This document shows positions 34,128 to 42,124 of a DNA stretch of 48,009 bases, piece by piece; the stretch's first letter is position 1; the number at the start of each line of letters is the position of its first letter. Made by a program: the position numbers and the translations under genes. The notes beneath the pieces are model-generated. The model ran no database searches. It saw only the letters and a program-made list of their open reading frames with translations, and had not been told where the DNA came from. Source of the stretch: Candidatus Omnitrophota bacterium (lineage in GTDB: Bacteria > Omnitrophota > Gorgyraeia > Duberdicusellales > 4484-171); contig JAGLUN010000024.1 in assembly GCA_023134705.1 (NCBI GenBank), positions 1 to 48,009 on the forward strand, in the 5' to 3' direction.

Positions 34128-34640
34128 ATGCTGCCGGATAAAAATGTTTATTTGATCGGGTTTATGGGAACGGGAAAAACCGTTGCCGGTAAGCTTTTGG
34201 CGGACAGGCTCGGAAGAAGTTTTGTGGAGATGGATGAAGAGATAGAGAGAAGAGAGGGTAAAAAGATTGTGGATATCTTCTCCCAGCGGGGAGAAGATTA
34301 TTTCAGAAAGGTGGAAAAACTGGTTTTGAAAGAGATTGCGGGAAAGAATAATTTAGTGGTGAGTTGCGGAGGGGGGGTGGTTATCGACCCGGAAAATTTA
34401 AAGATATTAAAGGAAACAGGTATTGTTGTGCGTTTAGATGCTGATTGCGGAGTAATTTATGAACGGACAAAGAAGCATACTCACCGGCCTCTTTTGAATG
34501 TGGCCGATCCCCAGGCAAAAATAAAAGAAATTCTTGATAAACGTGAGCGTTTTTACCGCCAGGCTCATCATAGTATTGATACAAGCTTTATCCCGGTTAA
34601 CCGGGTAGTAGAAAAGATTGTTGAAATTTTAGAAAAATGA
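34128..34640 (+). CDS. aroK: shikimate kinase
   Basis: 170 aa, normal length. NVYLIGFMGTGKTVAGKLLA holds the Walker A loop; MDEEIERREGKKIVDIF the shikimate-binding Asp; FRKVEKLVLKEI and SCGGGVVIDPENLKIL the GGG shikimate-binding loop; THRPLLN the lid Arg. It phosphorylates shikimate at the 3-hydroxyl with ATP in the chorismate pathway. It is the first gene of a tight run, its stop overlapping dprA by 4 nt. Confidence 0.95.
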   Translation: MLPDKNVYLIGFMGTGKTVAGKLLADRLGRSFVEMDEEIERREGKKIVDIFSQRGEDYFRKVEKLVLKEIAGKNNLVVSCGGGVVIDPENLKILKETGIVVRLDADCGVIYERTKKHTHRPLLNVADPQAKIKEILDKRERFYRQAHHSIDTSFIPVNRVVEKIVEILEK

Positions 34641-35704
34641 TAAAAAAATCGTTATTTCTTCTTAATAAAATAAAGCTGTCCTCCTCTAAAATTAATAAAA
34701 TACTTTCTTTTTTTCCTGATCCGGAAGTTATTCTAAGCATAAAGCGGAATGATTTAGAAAATCTATCTTTTCTGAGTGAGAGTGAAAGAAGGCGTTTGGT
34801 AAAATTAAAAGAATCTAAAGAGGCGGAGAAAGAAATGGAGCTTGCTTATAAAGAGAAAATCGAACTTTTGGATATTTTTTCACCGGAGTATCCGTCCCTT
34901 CTAAAAGAAATCGATTCCCCTCCCCTTGTTTTGTATATAAAAGGGGACAAAGAAGTTTTAAACAAAATGTGTTTTTCCATTGTGGGAACCAGATTGCCGA
35001 GTATTTACGGTGTAAATATGGCTCAAAAGTTATCTTTTAGCTTAGCTTCTTTAGGGTTTGTTATTGTTTCCGGGCTTGCCCGGGGGATTGATACTCAAGC
35101 GCATAAGTTAGCTTTAAAAGCAGGCCGGACAGTTGCTGTTTTAGGAAGCGGTTTGTTTAATCTTTATCCTAAGGAAAATAAAGAATTAGCCCGGGAAATC
35201 GCCGAAAATGGGGCTGTAATTAGTGAATTTCCCCTTTTTGAGCCTCCTTTAAAAGAGAATTTTCCCCGGCGTAACCGGATAATAAGTGGTTTATCCAAAG
35301 GGGTTTTGATTGTGGAAGCAGCTCAAAGAAGCGGAGCTTTGATTACGGCGCGTTATGCTTTAGAACAAAACCGGGAGGTATTCGCGCTTCCCGGGGAAGC
35401 GAATTCGCCTTTAAGTAAAGGGCCGCATTCTCTTATAAAGCAAGGGGCAAAACTCGTGGATTCTATCGACGATATTCTGCAAGAGCTGAACATAAGTTTT
35501 ACAAGAAAAAAACAGGATTTGAATTTAACTGCTCAAGAAAGAATAGTTTTTGATATGGTTAGCCAAAAAGGGGTGTATTTAGAAGAGCTTATTCTAAAAA
35601 GCAATCTTGAAAGAAATTTCGTGAATAAAACAATTTTATCTTTGCAGATTAAAGGTATAATCAAAGAATTAAGGCCTTTGTATTTCGTAAAAGCAAATCT
35701 TTGA
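34637..35704 (+). CDS. dprA: DNA processing protein DprA (Smf)
   Basis: 355 aa. The Rossmann-like DprA domain: EYPSLLKEIDSPPLVLYIKG, FSIVGTRLPSIYGVNMAQKL, IVSGLARGIDTQAHKLAL, GRTVAVLGSGLFNLYPKENK, RRNRIISGLSKGVLIVEAAQ and SGALITARYALEQNREVFAL. An N-terminal helical region and a C-terminal winged helix (residues ~290-355) flank it. DprA loads RecA on incoming single-stranded DNA in natural transformation. Start overlaps the aroK stop. Confidence 0.94.
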   Translation: MIKKSLFLLNKIKLSSSKINKILSFFPDPEVILSIKRNDLENLSFLSESERRRLVKLKESKEAEKEMELAYKEKIELLDIFSPEYPSLLKEIDSPPLVLYIKGDKEVLNKMCFSIVGTRLPSIYGVNMAQKLSFSLASLGFVIVSGLARGIDTQAHKLALKAGRTVAVLGSGLFNLYPKENKELAREIAENGAVISEFPLFEPPLKENFPRRNRIISGLSKGVLIVEAAQRSGALITARYALEQNREVFALPGEANSPLSKGPHSLIKQGAKLVDSIDDILQELNISFTRKKQDLNLTAQERIVFDMVSQKGVYLEELILKSNLERNFVNKTILSLQIKGIIKELRPLYFVKANL

Positions 35705-35730
35705 TTGAGAAAGATTCTATCGGTATAGAT

Positions 35731-35786
35731 GTCTGATGTCCGTAGTCTGTTTGTCTGTTCTCTGATAGCTATTATCTATTCTCGAT
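35731..35786 (+). repeat. heptamer tract between dprA and topA, first array (8 units)
   Basis: Units gtctgat, gtccgta, gtctgtt, tgtctgt, tctctga, tagctat, tatctat, tctcgat: a drifting 7-bp register in which the sequence changes along the array while the period is kept. Confidence 0.7.
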
Positions 35787-35788
35787 TT

Positions 35789-35859
35789 TTCCGCCGAAGG
35801 CCCTCCAGAGGCGGGCAGGCGGATCTTTCGCCTACAGGCGGATCCGCTTTGGAGGAGCC
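35789..35859. repeat. imperfect palindromic element between heptamer arrays
   Basis: cctccagaggcgg (35802-35814) pairs imperfectly with ccgctttggagg (35844-35855); the centre has direct aggcggatc copies. A degenerate relative starting ttttccgcc lies at 37905-37985. No T-run, so a repeat rather than a terminator. Confidence 0.55.
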
Positions 35860-35873
35860 TATGGCAGACTATC

Positions 35874-35922
35874 TTCTAAGGTCTGATGTCTGATGTCTGA
35901 TGTCTGTAGTCTGAGGTCTATT
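35874..35922 (+). repeat. heptamer tract directly upstream of topA (7 units)
   Basis: Units ttctaag, gtctgat, gtctgat, gtctgat, gtctgta, gtctgag and gtctatt, ending five bases before the topA ATG, where a ribosome site would be expected. Confidence 0.85.
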
Positions 35923-35927
35923 ATATT

Positions 35928-37889
35928 ATGGGAAAATATTTAGTAATTGTCGAGTCTCCTACAAAAGCTAAAACAATCTCTAGGATTTTAGGTAAAGATT
36001 ACGAGGTGACTTCTTCTATGGGGCATCTTGTGGATCTTTCTCCAAAGTCTTTGTCGATAAATATTGAAAAAGATTTTTCCCCGAGATATAAAATTATTCC
36101 CGGTAAAGAAAAAATTATTAAACTTCTTAAGGATAAGGCAAAGAAAAAAGATATCGTTTATTTAGCGACAGATCCGGATAGGGAAGGGGAGGCTATCGGG
36201 TGGCATATAAAAAATAAATTATCTAAAAGCGCGAAAAAATTCTTAAGAGTGATTTTTCATGAAATAACTGAGGAAGCAATCCATGAGGCCTTTCAATCCC
36301 CTAAGGAAATAGATATGGACAGGGTTAATGCTCAGAAAGTGCGAAGAATCCTGGATAGGATAGTCGGCTATCTTCTTTCCCCTCTTCTCTGGAGAAAAAT
36401 CGCGAGAGGGCTTTCGGCGGGGAGAGTACAATCTGTCGCTTTGAAGTTTATCGTAGAAAAAGAAAAAGATATTAAAAAATTCAGTTCCAAGACTACTTAT
36501 GGAATCGAGGCAATTCTGCGTTCGGGGCATAGAACATTTAAAGCGAAACTTTTAAAATTCGAGAATAAAAAAAGTCCTTTTGAAGAAGAAAACAGCGCCA
36601 AACAAGCTTTAGAGAAGATAAACGCGGAGAAATTTTTTGTGAAGAGTGTAAGCGAAAGGGATTTAAAAAGAAAACCGCCTCCGCCTTTTACCACTTCACT
36701 TCTGCAGCAGGAAGCTTTCAATCGGCTTAATTTTTCTTCTCAAAAGACTATGCTTGTAGCCCAGAAATTATATGAGGGTATTCAGGTTGAAGATACGATG
36801 GTCGGACTTATTACTTATATGAGGACCGACTCTTTTGCCGTTTCCGATAAAGCAAAAAAAGAAGCGAAGAATTATATAAATGAAGTATTTGGTAAAAATT
36901 ATCTGCCGCTGAAAGATTATAAGTATAAAGAGAAAAAAGGCGCGCAGCTTGCCCATGAAGCGATAAGGCCGACCAGTGTCTTTAGAACACCGGAATCTCT
37001 TGAACAAAGCCTTCCTCCGGATTTGCTGAAATTATACGGACTTATCTGGAAGCGTTTTTTAGCCTCTTTTATGGAGGAAGCAACGATACGTTTAACCAAA
37101 ATCAAAATAACTGCTGACGGAGGTGAATTTTTGTCCGAAGGTAAAAGGATAGCCTTTGACGGTTTTCAAAAGGTTTCAGGGAAAGATATGGAAATCCTTC
37201 TGCCGCCTTTAAAAGAAAAAGAAGAGCTTATTCCGGAAGAGTTAAAAATAGTAGAGCATAAAACAAAGCCGCCCGCGCGTTTTACAGACGCTTCTCTGGT
37301 GAAATTGTTGGAAGAGAAAGGTATCGGCAGACCCTCGACTTATGCCCCGACAATTTTTACTTTAATTAAAAGGAATTATGTGCATAGAGAAAAAGGACAT
37401 TTTATCCCTACGGAATTAGGGTTTAAAGTTTGTGAATTGCTTCTGGATCACTTCAAAGTAATTATGGAAGAAGATTTTACGGCTAAGATTGAAGAAAAGC
37501 TGGATGACGTGGAAGACGGGAAGTTAGATGGCGTGAAAATTTTACAAGAGTTCTATCCTCCGTTTAAAGAGAAAATCGATAAAGCAAAAGATCTAATTAA
37601 AAAATATGTAGAGGTTACCAAAGAGAAGTGTCCGCAGTGCGGCCGTTTTCTTATCGTGAAATGGTCAAGAAAAGGGAAATTTTTGAGTTGTGCCGGATTT
37701 CCGGAGTGTAAATATGCCAAGGGTTTTTCCACAAAGTTTGACTGTCCCGATTGTAAAGAAGGTAAACTTATAGAAAGGAGAAACCGAAGAGGCCAGAGAT
37801 TTTATGGATGCACAAGATTCCCTGAATGCAGATATACTTCAAGAGATTTACCGGAAGAGCAAAAAGAACAGAAGGAAGGAAAAGACTAA
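35928..37889 (+). CDS. topA: DNA topoisomerase I
   Basis: 653 aa. TOPRIM domain at the N-terminus (YLVIVESPTKAKTISRIL with the catalytic Glu, and LATDPDREGEAIGWHI with D-x-D), then the type IA cleavage domain with active Tyr297 in GLITYMRTDS, and RPTSVFRTPESL and GIGRPSTYAPTI. The C-terminus has two Cys4 zinc ribbons (CPQCGRFL ... CAGFPECKY and CPDCKEGKL ... CTRFPECRY). It relaxes negative supercoils. The ATG has no Shine-Dalgarno; a heptamer array occupies that place. Confidence 0.96.
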   Translation: MGKYLVIVESPTKAKTISRILGKDYEVTSSMGHLVDLSPKSLSINIEKDFSPRYKIIPGKEKIIKLLKDKAKKKDIVYLATDPDREGEAIGWHIKNKLSKSAKKFLRVIFHEITEEAIHEAFQSPKEIDMDRVNAQKVRRILDRIVGYLLSPLLWRKIARGLSAGRVQSVALKFIVEKEKDIKKFSSKTTYGIEAILRSGHRTFKAKLLKFENKKSPFEEENSAKQALEKINAEKFFVKSVSERDLKRKPPPPFTTSLLQQEAFNRLNFSSQKTMLVAQKLYEGIQVEDTMVGLITYMRTDSFAVSDKAKKEAKNYINEVFGKNYLPLKDYKYKEKKGAQLAHEAIRPTSVFRTPESLEQSLPPDLLKLYGLIWKRFLASFMEEATIRLTKIKITADGGEFLSEGKRIAFDGFQKVSGKDMEILLPPLKEKEELIPEELKIVEHKTKPPARFTDASLVKLLEEKGIGRPSTYAPTIFTLIKRNYVHREKGHFIPTELGFKVCELLLDHFKVIMEEDFTAKIEEKLDDVEDGKLDGVKILQEFYPPFKEKIDKAKDLIKKYVEVTKEKCPQCGRFLIVKWSRKGKFLSCAGFPECKYAKGFSTKFDCPDCKEGKLIERRNRRGQRFYGCTRFPECRYTSRDLPEEQKEQKEGKD

Positions 37890-38066
37890 ACGATTGCGGA
37901 TAAATTTTCCGCCCGAGAGGCGCCTGCCTGCCGCGGACGGGAATCCGCCCTCTGGTTAGCGGGATGCCGCCTTGAAAGGGCGAAATAAATAGGACCATGG
38001 ACTTAAGTCTGAGGTGCTTCATTTATGCCGTGTGATTTTATCCGCGGTGGTTTTTAGTTTATAATC
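37890..38066. other. intergenic repeat region between topA and xer
   Basis: A 177-base strip with ccgcccgagaggcg and ccgccctctgg pieces of the palindromic family seen at 35789, and a tataat at 38060-38065 immediately before the xer ATG without a matching -35. Nothing else recognised. Confidence 0.5.
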
Positions 38067-38951
38067 ATGATCCCTTTTTCTTATTATCAGGAAAAGTTTC
38101 TTTCTTACTTAGAAATAGAAAAGAACTATTCTCCCCATACGATTTCTAATTATCATAAGGATTTGAAAGGATTTCAATCCTATCTTGCCGGGAATTTTAA
38201 GAATAGAGACATAAAAGAGATAGATTATTTCACTCTGAGGAAATTTTTAAGCTTTCTTTATACCAAAACGCTTAGTAAGAGAACTATTTCCAGAAAAATT
38301 TCTACCTTAAAAAGCTTTTTTAAATTTTTATCAAGGGAAAGTATTATAAAAAACAACCCCGCGGTCAGCTTGATTTATCCTAAACTTGATAAATTTCTTC
38401 CCAAATTTTTAACTGAAGAGGAAGTTGTCAAAGTTTTGGATGTAGTAAAAGGGGATGATTTGTTAAGTTTGCGGGATAAGGCGATTTTAGAGTTTCTTTA
38501 TTCTACGGGAGCTCGTGTCGGTGAGGCCGCTTCTTTAAAACTGGAAAATGTCGATTTGATAGGAGGAATGGTTAAGGTAAGAGGAAAAGGCAGAAAGGAA
38601 CGGATTTTACCTTTAGGGGAACCGGCGATTTTAGCGATACGAAATTATTTGAAAGCCCGCAGGGATAAAAACAAGTATTTATTTTTGAACCGGAGAGAGG
38701 CTAATTTGAGTGAAAGATCTTTTCGTCTGGTGGTAGATAAATATATTAATAAAGTTTCTTTTAATTTAAAAATTTCTCCGCATACCTTTCGTCATTCTTT
38801 TGCCACGCATCTTCTGAACCGGGGGGCGGATTTAAGAAGTGTCCAGGAGCTTTTAGGCCATGCGAGTATTTCTACAACTCAGGTGTATACACATCTTTCC
38901 ATAGAGAGCTTAAAGAAAGTTTACGATAGAACACATCCCAAGGCAAAATGA
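38067..38951 (+). CDS. tyrosine recombinase of the XerC/XerD family
   Basis: 294 aa, typical length. N-terminal SAM-like core-binding domain (EKNYSPHTISNYHKDLKGF, TISRKISTLKSFFKFL). C-terminal catalytic domain with Arg in FLYSTGARVGEAASL, Lys in VRGKGRKERILPLG, His/Arg in ISPHTFRHSFATHLL, His in LLGHASISTTQVYTH and the nucleophile Tyr of that same block. Resolves chromosome dimers at dif with its Xer partner. XerC and XerD cannot be separated from this sequence alone. The topA-xer neighbourhood is common in bacteria. The stop overlaps waaA by 4 nt. Confidence 0.92.
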   Translation: MIPFSYYQEKFLSYLEIEKNYSPHTISNYHKDLKGFQSYLAGNFKNRDIKEIDYFTLRKFLSFLYTKTLSKRTISRKISTLKSFFKFLSRESIIKNNPAVSLIYPKLDKFLPKFLTEEEVVKVLDVVKGDDLLSLRDKAILEFLYSTGARVGEAASLKLENVDLIGGMVKVRGKGRKERILPLGEPAILAIRNYLKARRDKNKYLFLNRREANLSERSFRLVVDKYINKVSFNLKISPHTFRHSFATHLLNRGADLRSVQELLGHASISTTQVYTHLSIESLKKVYDRTHPKAK

Positions 38952-40246
38952 TTCTTTTTCTTTTTCTATACGAAATTATTTTGGTTGTTTGTCTGCTTGT
39001 TTATGTGCCGGCGCAGGCTTTCAGGAGAAAAATTGATTTAAAAGCCTTAAAGGAAAAGTTTACTTTTTATCATCAAAATATAAAGGAAACACTGCGTAAT
39101 ACGAATGGTTCAATATGGATACAAGCAGTTAGTGTGGGAGAAGTTTCTCTTATAAAGAGTCTGGTTACGAAGCTAAGAGAGCTTACTGACCGCGAAATTA
39201 TTATTACCACTACTACTCTTACCGGGAATAAGGTCGCCAGAAAGAATTATCCTCAATTTCCGGTGTTGTATTTTCCTTTTGATTTTAGTTTTTTGGCGAT
39301 GAGAGCGGTTAAATTATTCAAACCGGAGTTATTTATTTCTATAGAGACGGAAATTTGGCCGAATCTCTACCGGAATTTAAAGAAAAACAATGTCCCGGTA
39401 ATTATATTAAATGGGAGAATATCGGCTAAAGCCTTTAATCGTTATAAAAAAGTGAAATTTTTTACAAAGAAAATATTTGAAATGGTTAATTTTGTGGGTG
39501 TGCAGGACGGTTTTTACGGCAAAAGATTTTTGTCTTTGGGATTAGAGGCGGCGAAAATTTCTGTAACCGGGAATTTGAAATTTGCCGGTTTTGACGTGGA
39601 TAAAAATTCCCTCCGGCAGTTTAAATCAAAATATGCCGGGTTAAAAACAGAGAAAGAATTCCTTATTATCGCGGCAAGTACTCATTATCCCGAAGAAAAG
39701 AATCTTTTGGAAATTTTCGGATATCTTTTGAAAAAGTTTTCTCATCTAAAAATAATGTTTGCTCCCCGCCACATAGAGAGGATCTCTTCTTTAGAAAGAT
39801 TATTGATTTCTAAAAGGTTTAATCCGCGCAAAATAAGTACTTTATCCTTTGACGCTCATTCTCCAAAGGACGTTTTTCTTTTGGATACAGTAGGCGATTT
39901 GTTCTATTTTTACAGTTTAGCCGATATCTGTTTTGTGGGCGGTAGTTTAGTTAAGTTCGGAGGACATAATATTTTAGAACCCCTCTATTTTCTGAAACCC
40001 ACAATTTTTGGGCCGCATATGGAAAACTTTCAAGATATAAAACACAAGGTTTTAAAAGAACAGGCAGCAGTTAGCGTGAAAGATAAAGAGGAGTTAAGAA
40101 TAGTTTTGGAAAAGTTAATCTCGGATGAAAACAGGCGTAAAGATTTAGCTTCAAAGGCTTTAAATGTATTTGAAAAAGAAAAAGCTAACCTGAAAAATAA
40201 TCTGCGGATAATTTCAAGGTATATCCCCTTACGCGGGTTCGAATGA
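38948..40246 (+). CDS. waaA: Kdo (3-deoxy-manno-octulosonate) transferase
   Basis: 432 aa. N-terminal membrane anchor (LFLFLYEIILVVCLLVYVPA), then IWIQAVSVGEVSLIKSLV with the catalytic Glu, TTTTLTGNKVA, ISIETEIWPNLYRNL and VIILNGRISAKAFNRY. The GT-B C-terminal half has ISVTGNLKFAG, LIIAASTHYPEEKNLLEIF, FAPRHIERI and FVGGSLVKFGGHNILEPL. Transfers Kdo from CMP-Kdo to lipid IVA at the inner membrane. It shows that the organism makes Kdo-lipid A. Followed by the repeat module at 40259. Confidence 0.94.
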   Translation: MILFLFLYEIILVVCLLVYVPAQAFRRKIDLKALKEKFTFYHQNIKETLRNTNGSIWIQAVSVGEVSLIKSLVTKLRELTDREIIITTTTLTGNKVARKNYPQFPVLYFPFDFSFLAMRAVKLFKPELFISIETEIWPNLYRNLKKNNVPVIILNGRISAKAFNRYKKVKFFTKKIFEMVNFVGVQDGFYGKRFLSLGLEAAKISVTGNLKFAGFDVDKNSLRQFKSKYAGLKTEKEFLIIAASTHYPEEKNLLEIFGYLLKKFSHLKIMFAPRHIERISSLERLLISKRFNPRKISTLSFDAHSPKDVFLLDTVGDLFYFYSLADICFVGGSLVKFGGHNILEPLYFLKPTIFGPHMENFQDIKHKVLKEQAAVSVKDKEELRIVLEKLISDENRRKDLASKALNVFEKEKANLKNNLRIISRYIPLRGFE

Positions 40247-40258
40247 ATTAGACGGCGA

Positions 40259-40332
40259 TTATACTCGCTGAGGCCAAAAAAAGTGAATTCTACATGTTTG
40301 AAAACCGAAAATACTGAGGGAAAATGAAAAGG
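40259..40332 (+). repeat. 74-bp dispersed repeat, copy 1
   Basis: It runs from ttatactcgctgagg to aaaatgaaaagg. Compared with copy 2 (41594-41667) there are five substitutions in 74 bases and no indel. Each copy follows the stop of a lipid A gene (waaA here, lpxK there). Confidence 0.85.
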
Positions 40333-40531
40333 TAAGGGTATGGAAAAAAGAAGAGAAAAATATTTAAACACAGAAAAAAAGGCACAGACAGACGCGTTTT
40401 TTTAAAATTATGATTTAAAAACTATATTTTCATATCAATCTTCTGAGAATCTCGTGAAAATCTTGTGGTTAAAAATAATCCGCAAAATCGGCGGCTTTCT
40501 CTAACGGGGTAAAAATTTGGGAATAAATATC
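40333..40531. other. intergenic remainder of the waaA-lpxK repeat module
   Basis: AT-rich, with aaacacagaaaaaaaggcac (decamer-like), tgtggttaaaaataatccgc (40464-40483) and a half palindrome tctctaacggggt (40498-40510). The same order of parts occurs at 41594-42087 with extra cargo. No gene seen. Confidence 0.6.
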
Positions 40532-41572
40532 ATGCGGTTGACGGCAGGCGTAAGAATAAAGAAATGGTATATTTCGTTTCTAAGCAAAGAGAAGAAGAAT
40601 CTGCCTGAGGGTTGCTTATTCTTTGTGCTTCTGCTTCTTTCTTTTATTTTTGCGATAATTGTTAGGTTACGGAATTTCCTTTACGATAAAAAAATATTAG
40701 AAGTATCGAAATTAAATAAAAAAATTATTAGCGTGGGCAATTTATCCTGGAGCGGTTCAGGAAAGACATCTTTTGTTGTCAGCCTGCATAAAAGGCTTTT
40801 TTCTGATTTTAAGGTTGCTTCCGTAACAAAAGGTTATGCCCAAGATGAGTATTTGCTTATTAAAAATGAAGTTACCGATGTTTTTGACGCCAAAGACAGA
40901 GTAGGGTTAATCAAAAAATTATCGGATAGTTTTAACCTTTTTATTCTAGATGACGGTTTTCAGTACAGGAAATTATATAGAAACCTGGATATCGTCCTTA
41001 TAAAAAGAGAGGATTTAACCAGGAAAATATTTCTTATCCCCGCGTCATCTTTCCGGGAGCCAATCAGTTCTCTTAATAGAGCCGATATCGTGGTTATAAC
41101 CTATTGCGGCAAAGAAGGTTTTTTAGAGAACCGGGCGAAGATTTTAAAGGAGAATAAAAATCTGAAGATTTTTTACGCGGATTATTTACCTGTCGGGTTT
41201 CTGGATAAAAATAAAGATTTTGTGCCTATTGATTATTTTAAAGAGCGGAAATTCGGTCTTTTGACCGCGATCGGATATCCGGAAGGATTTTTGAACAAAC
41301 TTTCTGAGGCAGGTTTAAAACCGGGGAAAACTTTAGTTTTTCCCGACCATTACCAGTTTGGAGCGGAAGAATTACAAAAGATCGAGAATGATTTTTTTAG
41401 AGCGGGGATAGAAGATATAGTTATTACCTATAAAGATTATTATCATTTAAATTTTACAGGAAGCAAATTGAATTATTTTATCTTTCGGGTAGAATTAAAG
41501 ATAGCTGATGAGGAAGATTTTTTTAAAGCAGTCAAAGAAAAGCTTGATATATCGGATAGTTTAACGAGTTAG
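40532..41572 (+). CDS. lpxK: tetraacyldisaccharide 4'-kinase (LpxK)
   Basis: 346 aa from ATG 40532; a TTG at 40517 could add five residues. An N-terminal membrane segment (CLFFVLLLLSFIFAIIVRL) precedes ISVGNLSWSGSGKTSFVVSL, the P-loop, which here has S-W-S-G-S-G-K-T where most LpxK proteins have G-G-T-G-K-T. FILDDGFQYRKLYRNLDIVL, VFPDHYQFGAEEL and VITYKDYYHL (catalytic Asp-His and Lys region) are diagnostic. Phosphorylates the 4'-position of the lipid A disaccharide at the inner membrane. Its last codons and stop lie in a taacgagtt-type repeat. Confidence 0.93.
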   Translation: MRLTAGVRIKKWYISFLSKEKKNLPEGCLFFVLLLLSFIFAIIVRLRNFLYDKKILEVSKLNKKIISVGNLSWSGSGKTSFVVSLHKRLFSDFKVASVTKGYAQDEYLLIKNEVTDVFDAKDRVGLIKKLSDSFNLFILDDGFQYRKLYRNLDIVLIKREDLTRKIFLIPASSFREPISSLNRADIVVITYCGKEGFLENRAKILKENKNLKIFYADYLPVGFLDKNKDFVPIDYFKERKFGLLTAIGYPEGFLNKLSEAGLKPGKTLVFPDHYQFGAEELQKIENDFFRAGIEDIVITYKDYYHLNFTGSKLNYFIFRVELKIADEEDFFKAVKEKLDISDSLTS

Positions 41573-41593
41573 CTAGTTAACGAGTTTTACGAG

Positions 41594-41667
41594 TTATACT
41601 CGCTGAGGTCATAAAGAGTGAATTCTACATGTTTGAAAACTGAAAATACTGATGGAAAATGAAAAGG
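41594..41667 (+). repeat. 74-bp dispersed repeat, copy 2
   Basis: Partner of 40259-40332 (69 of 74 identical). Preceded by tandem acgagtt-like units that overlap the lpxK stop. Confidence 0.85.
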
Positions 41668-41717
41668 AATAAAACATAATTAGGCGGATTATGTTGGTTA
41701 AAAAAAGAGGGATATAA

Positions 41718-41827
41718 AACCACAGATTTACCCCGTTAGATAATACAATTTAACCATCTAACGGGGTAAACACAGATGAACCCTGTTAGATAATATAATT
41801 GAACCATCTAACAGGGTGAACACAGAA
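41718..41827. repeat. decamer array with two 40-bp hairpins
   Basis: Three decamers (aaccacagat, aaacacagat, gaacacagaa) are separated by two 40-bp inserts (41728-41767 and 41778-41817, boundaries shifting by up to three bases). Each insert is a hairpin: accccgttagat/atctaacggggt in the first, accctgttagat/atctaacagggt in the second. The C-to-T change in the left arm is matched by G-to-A in the right arm, so pairing is kept. It can also be read as two tandem 50-bp units with seven differences. Confidence 0.85.
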
Positions 41828-42037
41828 AAAGGATTTTTTTATAAAGAACTAACAGAAGAAAGTAGAAGCTCTTCATATAATATTCTTAATACATTAGGAT
41901 GTGGATTATTGGAAAAAATATACGAAAATTTACTCGCAGGGGAGTTAGAACTAAAAAAAAAGAAAGTTTTGCCGAAAAAAAAGTTTAATTGCAAATTTTC
42001 CAAACCGAAGCTGCGGTGCGAAAGATTAGTAGTTTAA
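41816..42037 (+). pseudogene. GxxExxY-family protein, 5' fragment
   Basis: 73 codons from a GTG that lies at the end of the second hairpin: NTEKGFFYKELTEESRSSSY then NILNTLGCGLLEKIYENLLA, GELELKKKKVLPKKKF. This is the start of the GxxExxY family (a small PD-(D/E)XK-like fold of unknown role, ~120-130 aa), with the L-G-x-G-x-x-E-x-x-Y motif as LGCGLLEKIYE. The second half, including the D-x-V-x-E-x-K strand, is lost, and the final residues CKFSKPKLRC are out of register. Inverted decamer copies lie on both sides (41718-41728 and 42063-42073). Confidence 0.65.
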
Positions 42038-42062
42038 AGCTGTGTGTACTTGTACCTGTGTT

Positions 42063-42073
42063 AATCTGTGGTT
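42063..42073 (-). repeat. inverted copy of the decamer unit
   Basis: aatctgtggtt, the reverse complement of aaccacagatt at 41718-41728. Together the two bracket the hairpins and the GxxExxY fragment. It is followed by taaaaaataatccgc, also present after the empty module at 40469-40483. Confidence 0.7.
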
Positions 42074-42124
42074 AAAAAATAATCCGCGTTAATCTGATAA
42101 AGCCGCGGTTAAATTAGATATCAA

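Noticed and set aside
35789-35859. Rho-independent terminator after dprA
   Set aside because: The stem is imperfect and not followed by a T-run; similar sequence recurs at 37905, indicating a repeat family.
38060-38065. tataat as a -10 box for the xer gene
   Set aside because: It lies directly against the ATG and has no -35 match at 16-18 bases; it would require a leaderless transcript.
41816-42037. GxxExxY reading frame as an intact small gene
   Set aside because: It ends before the second half of the family domain, and its last residues are out of register with the family.
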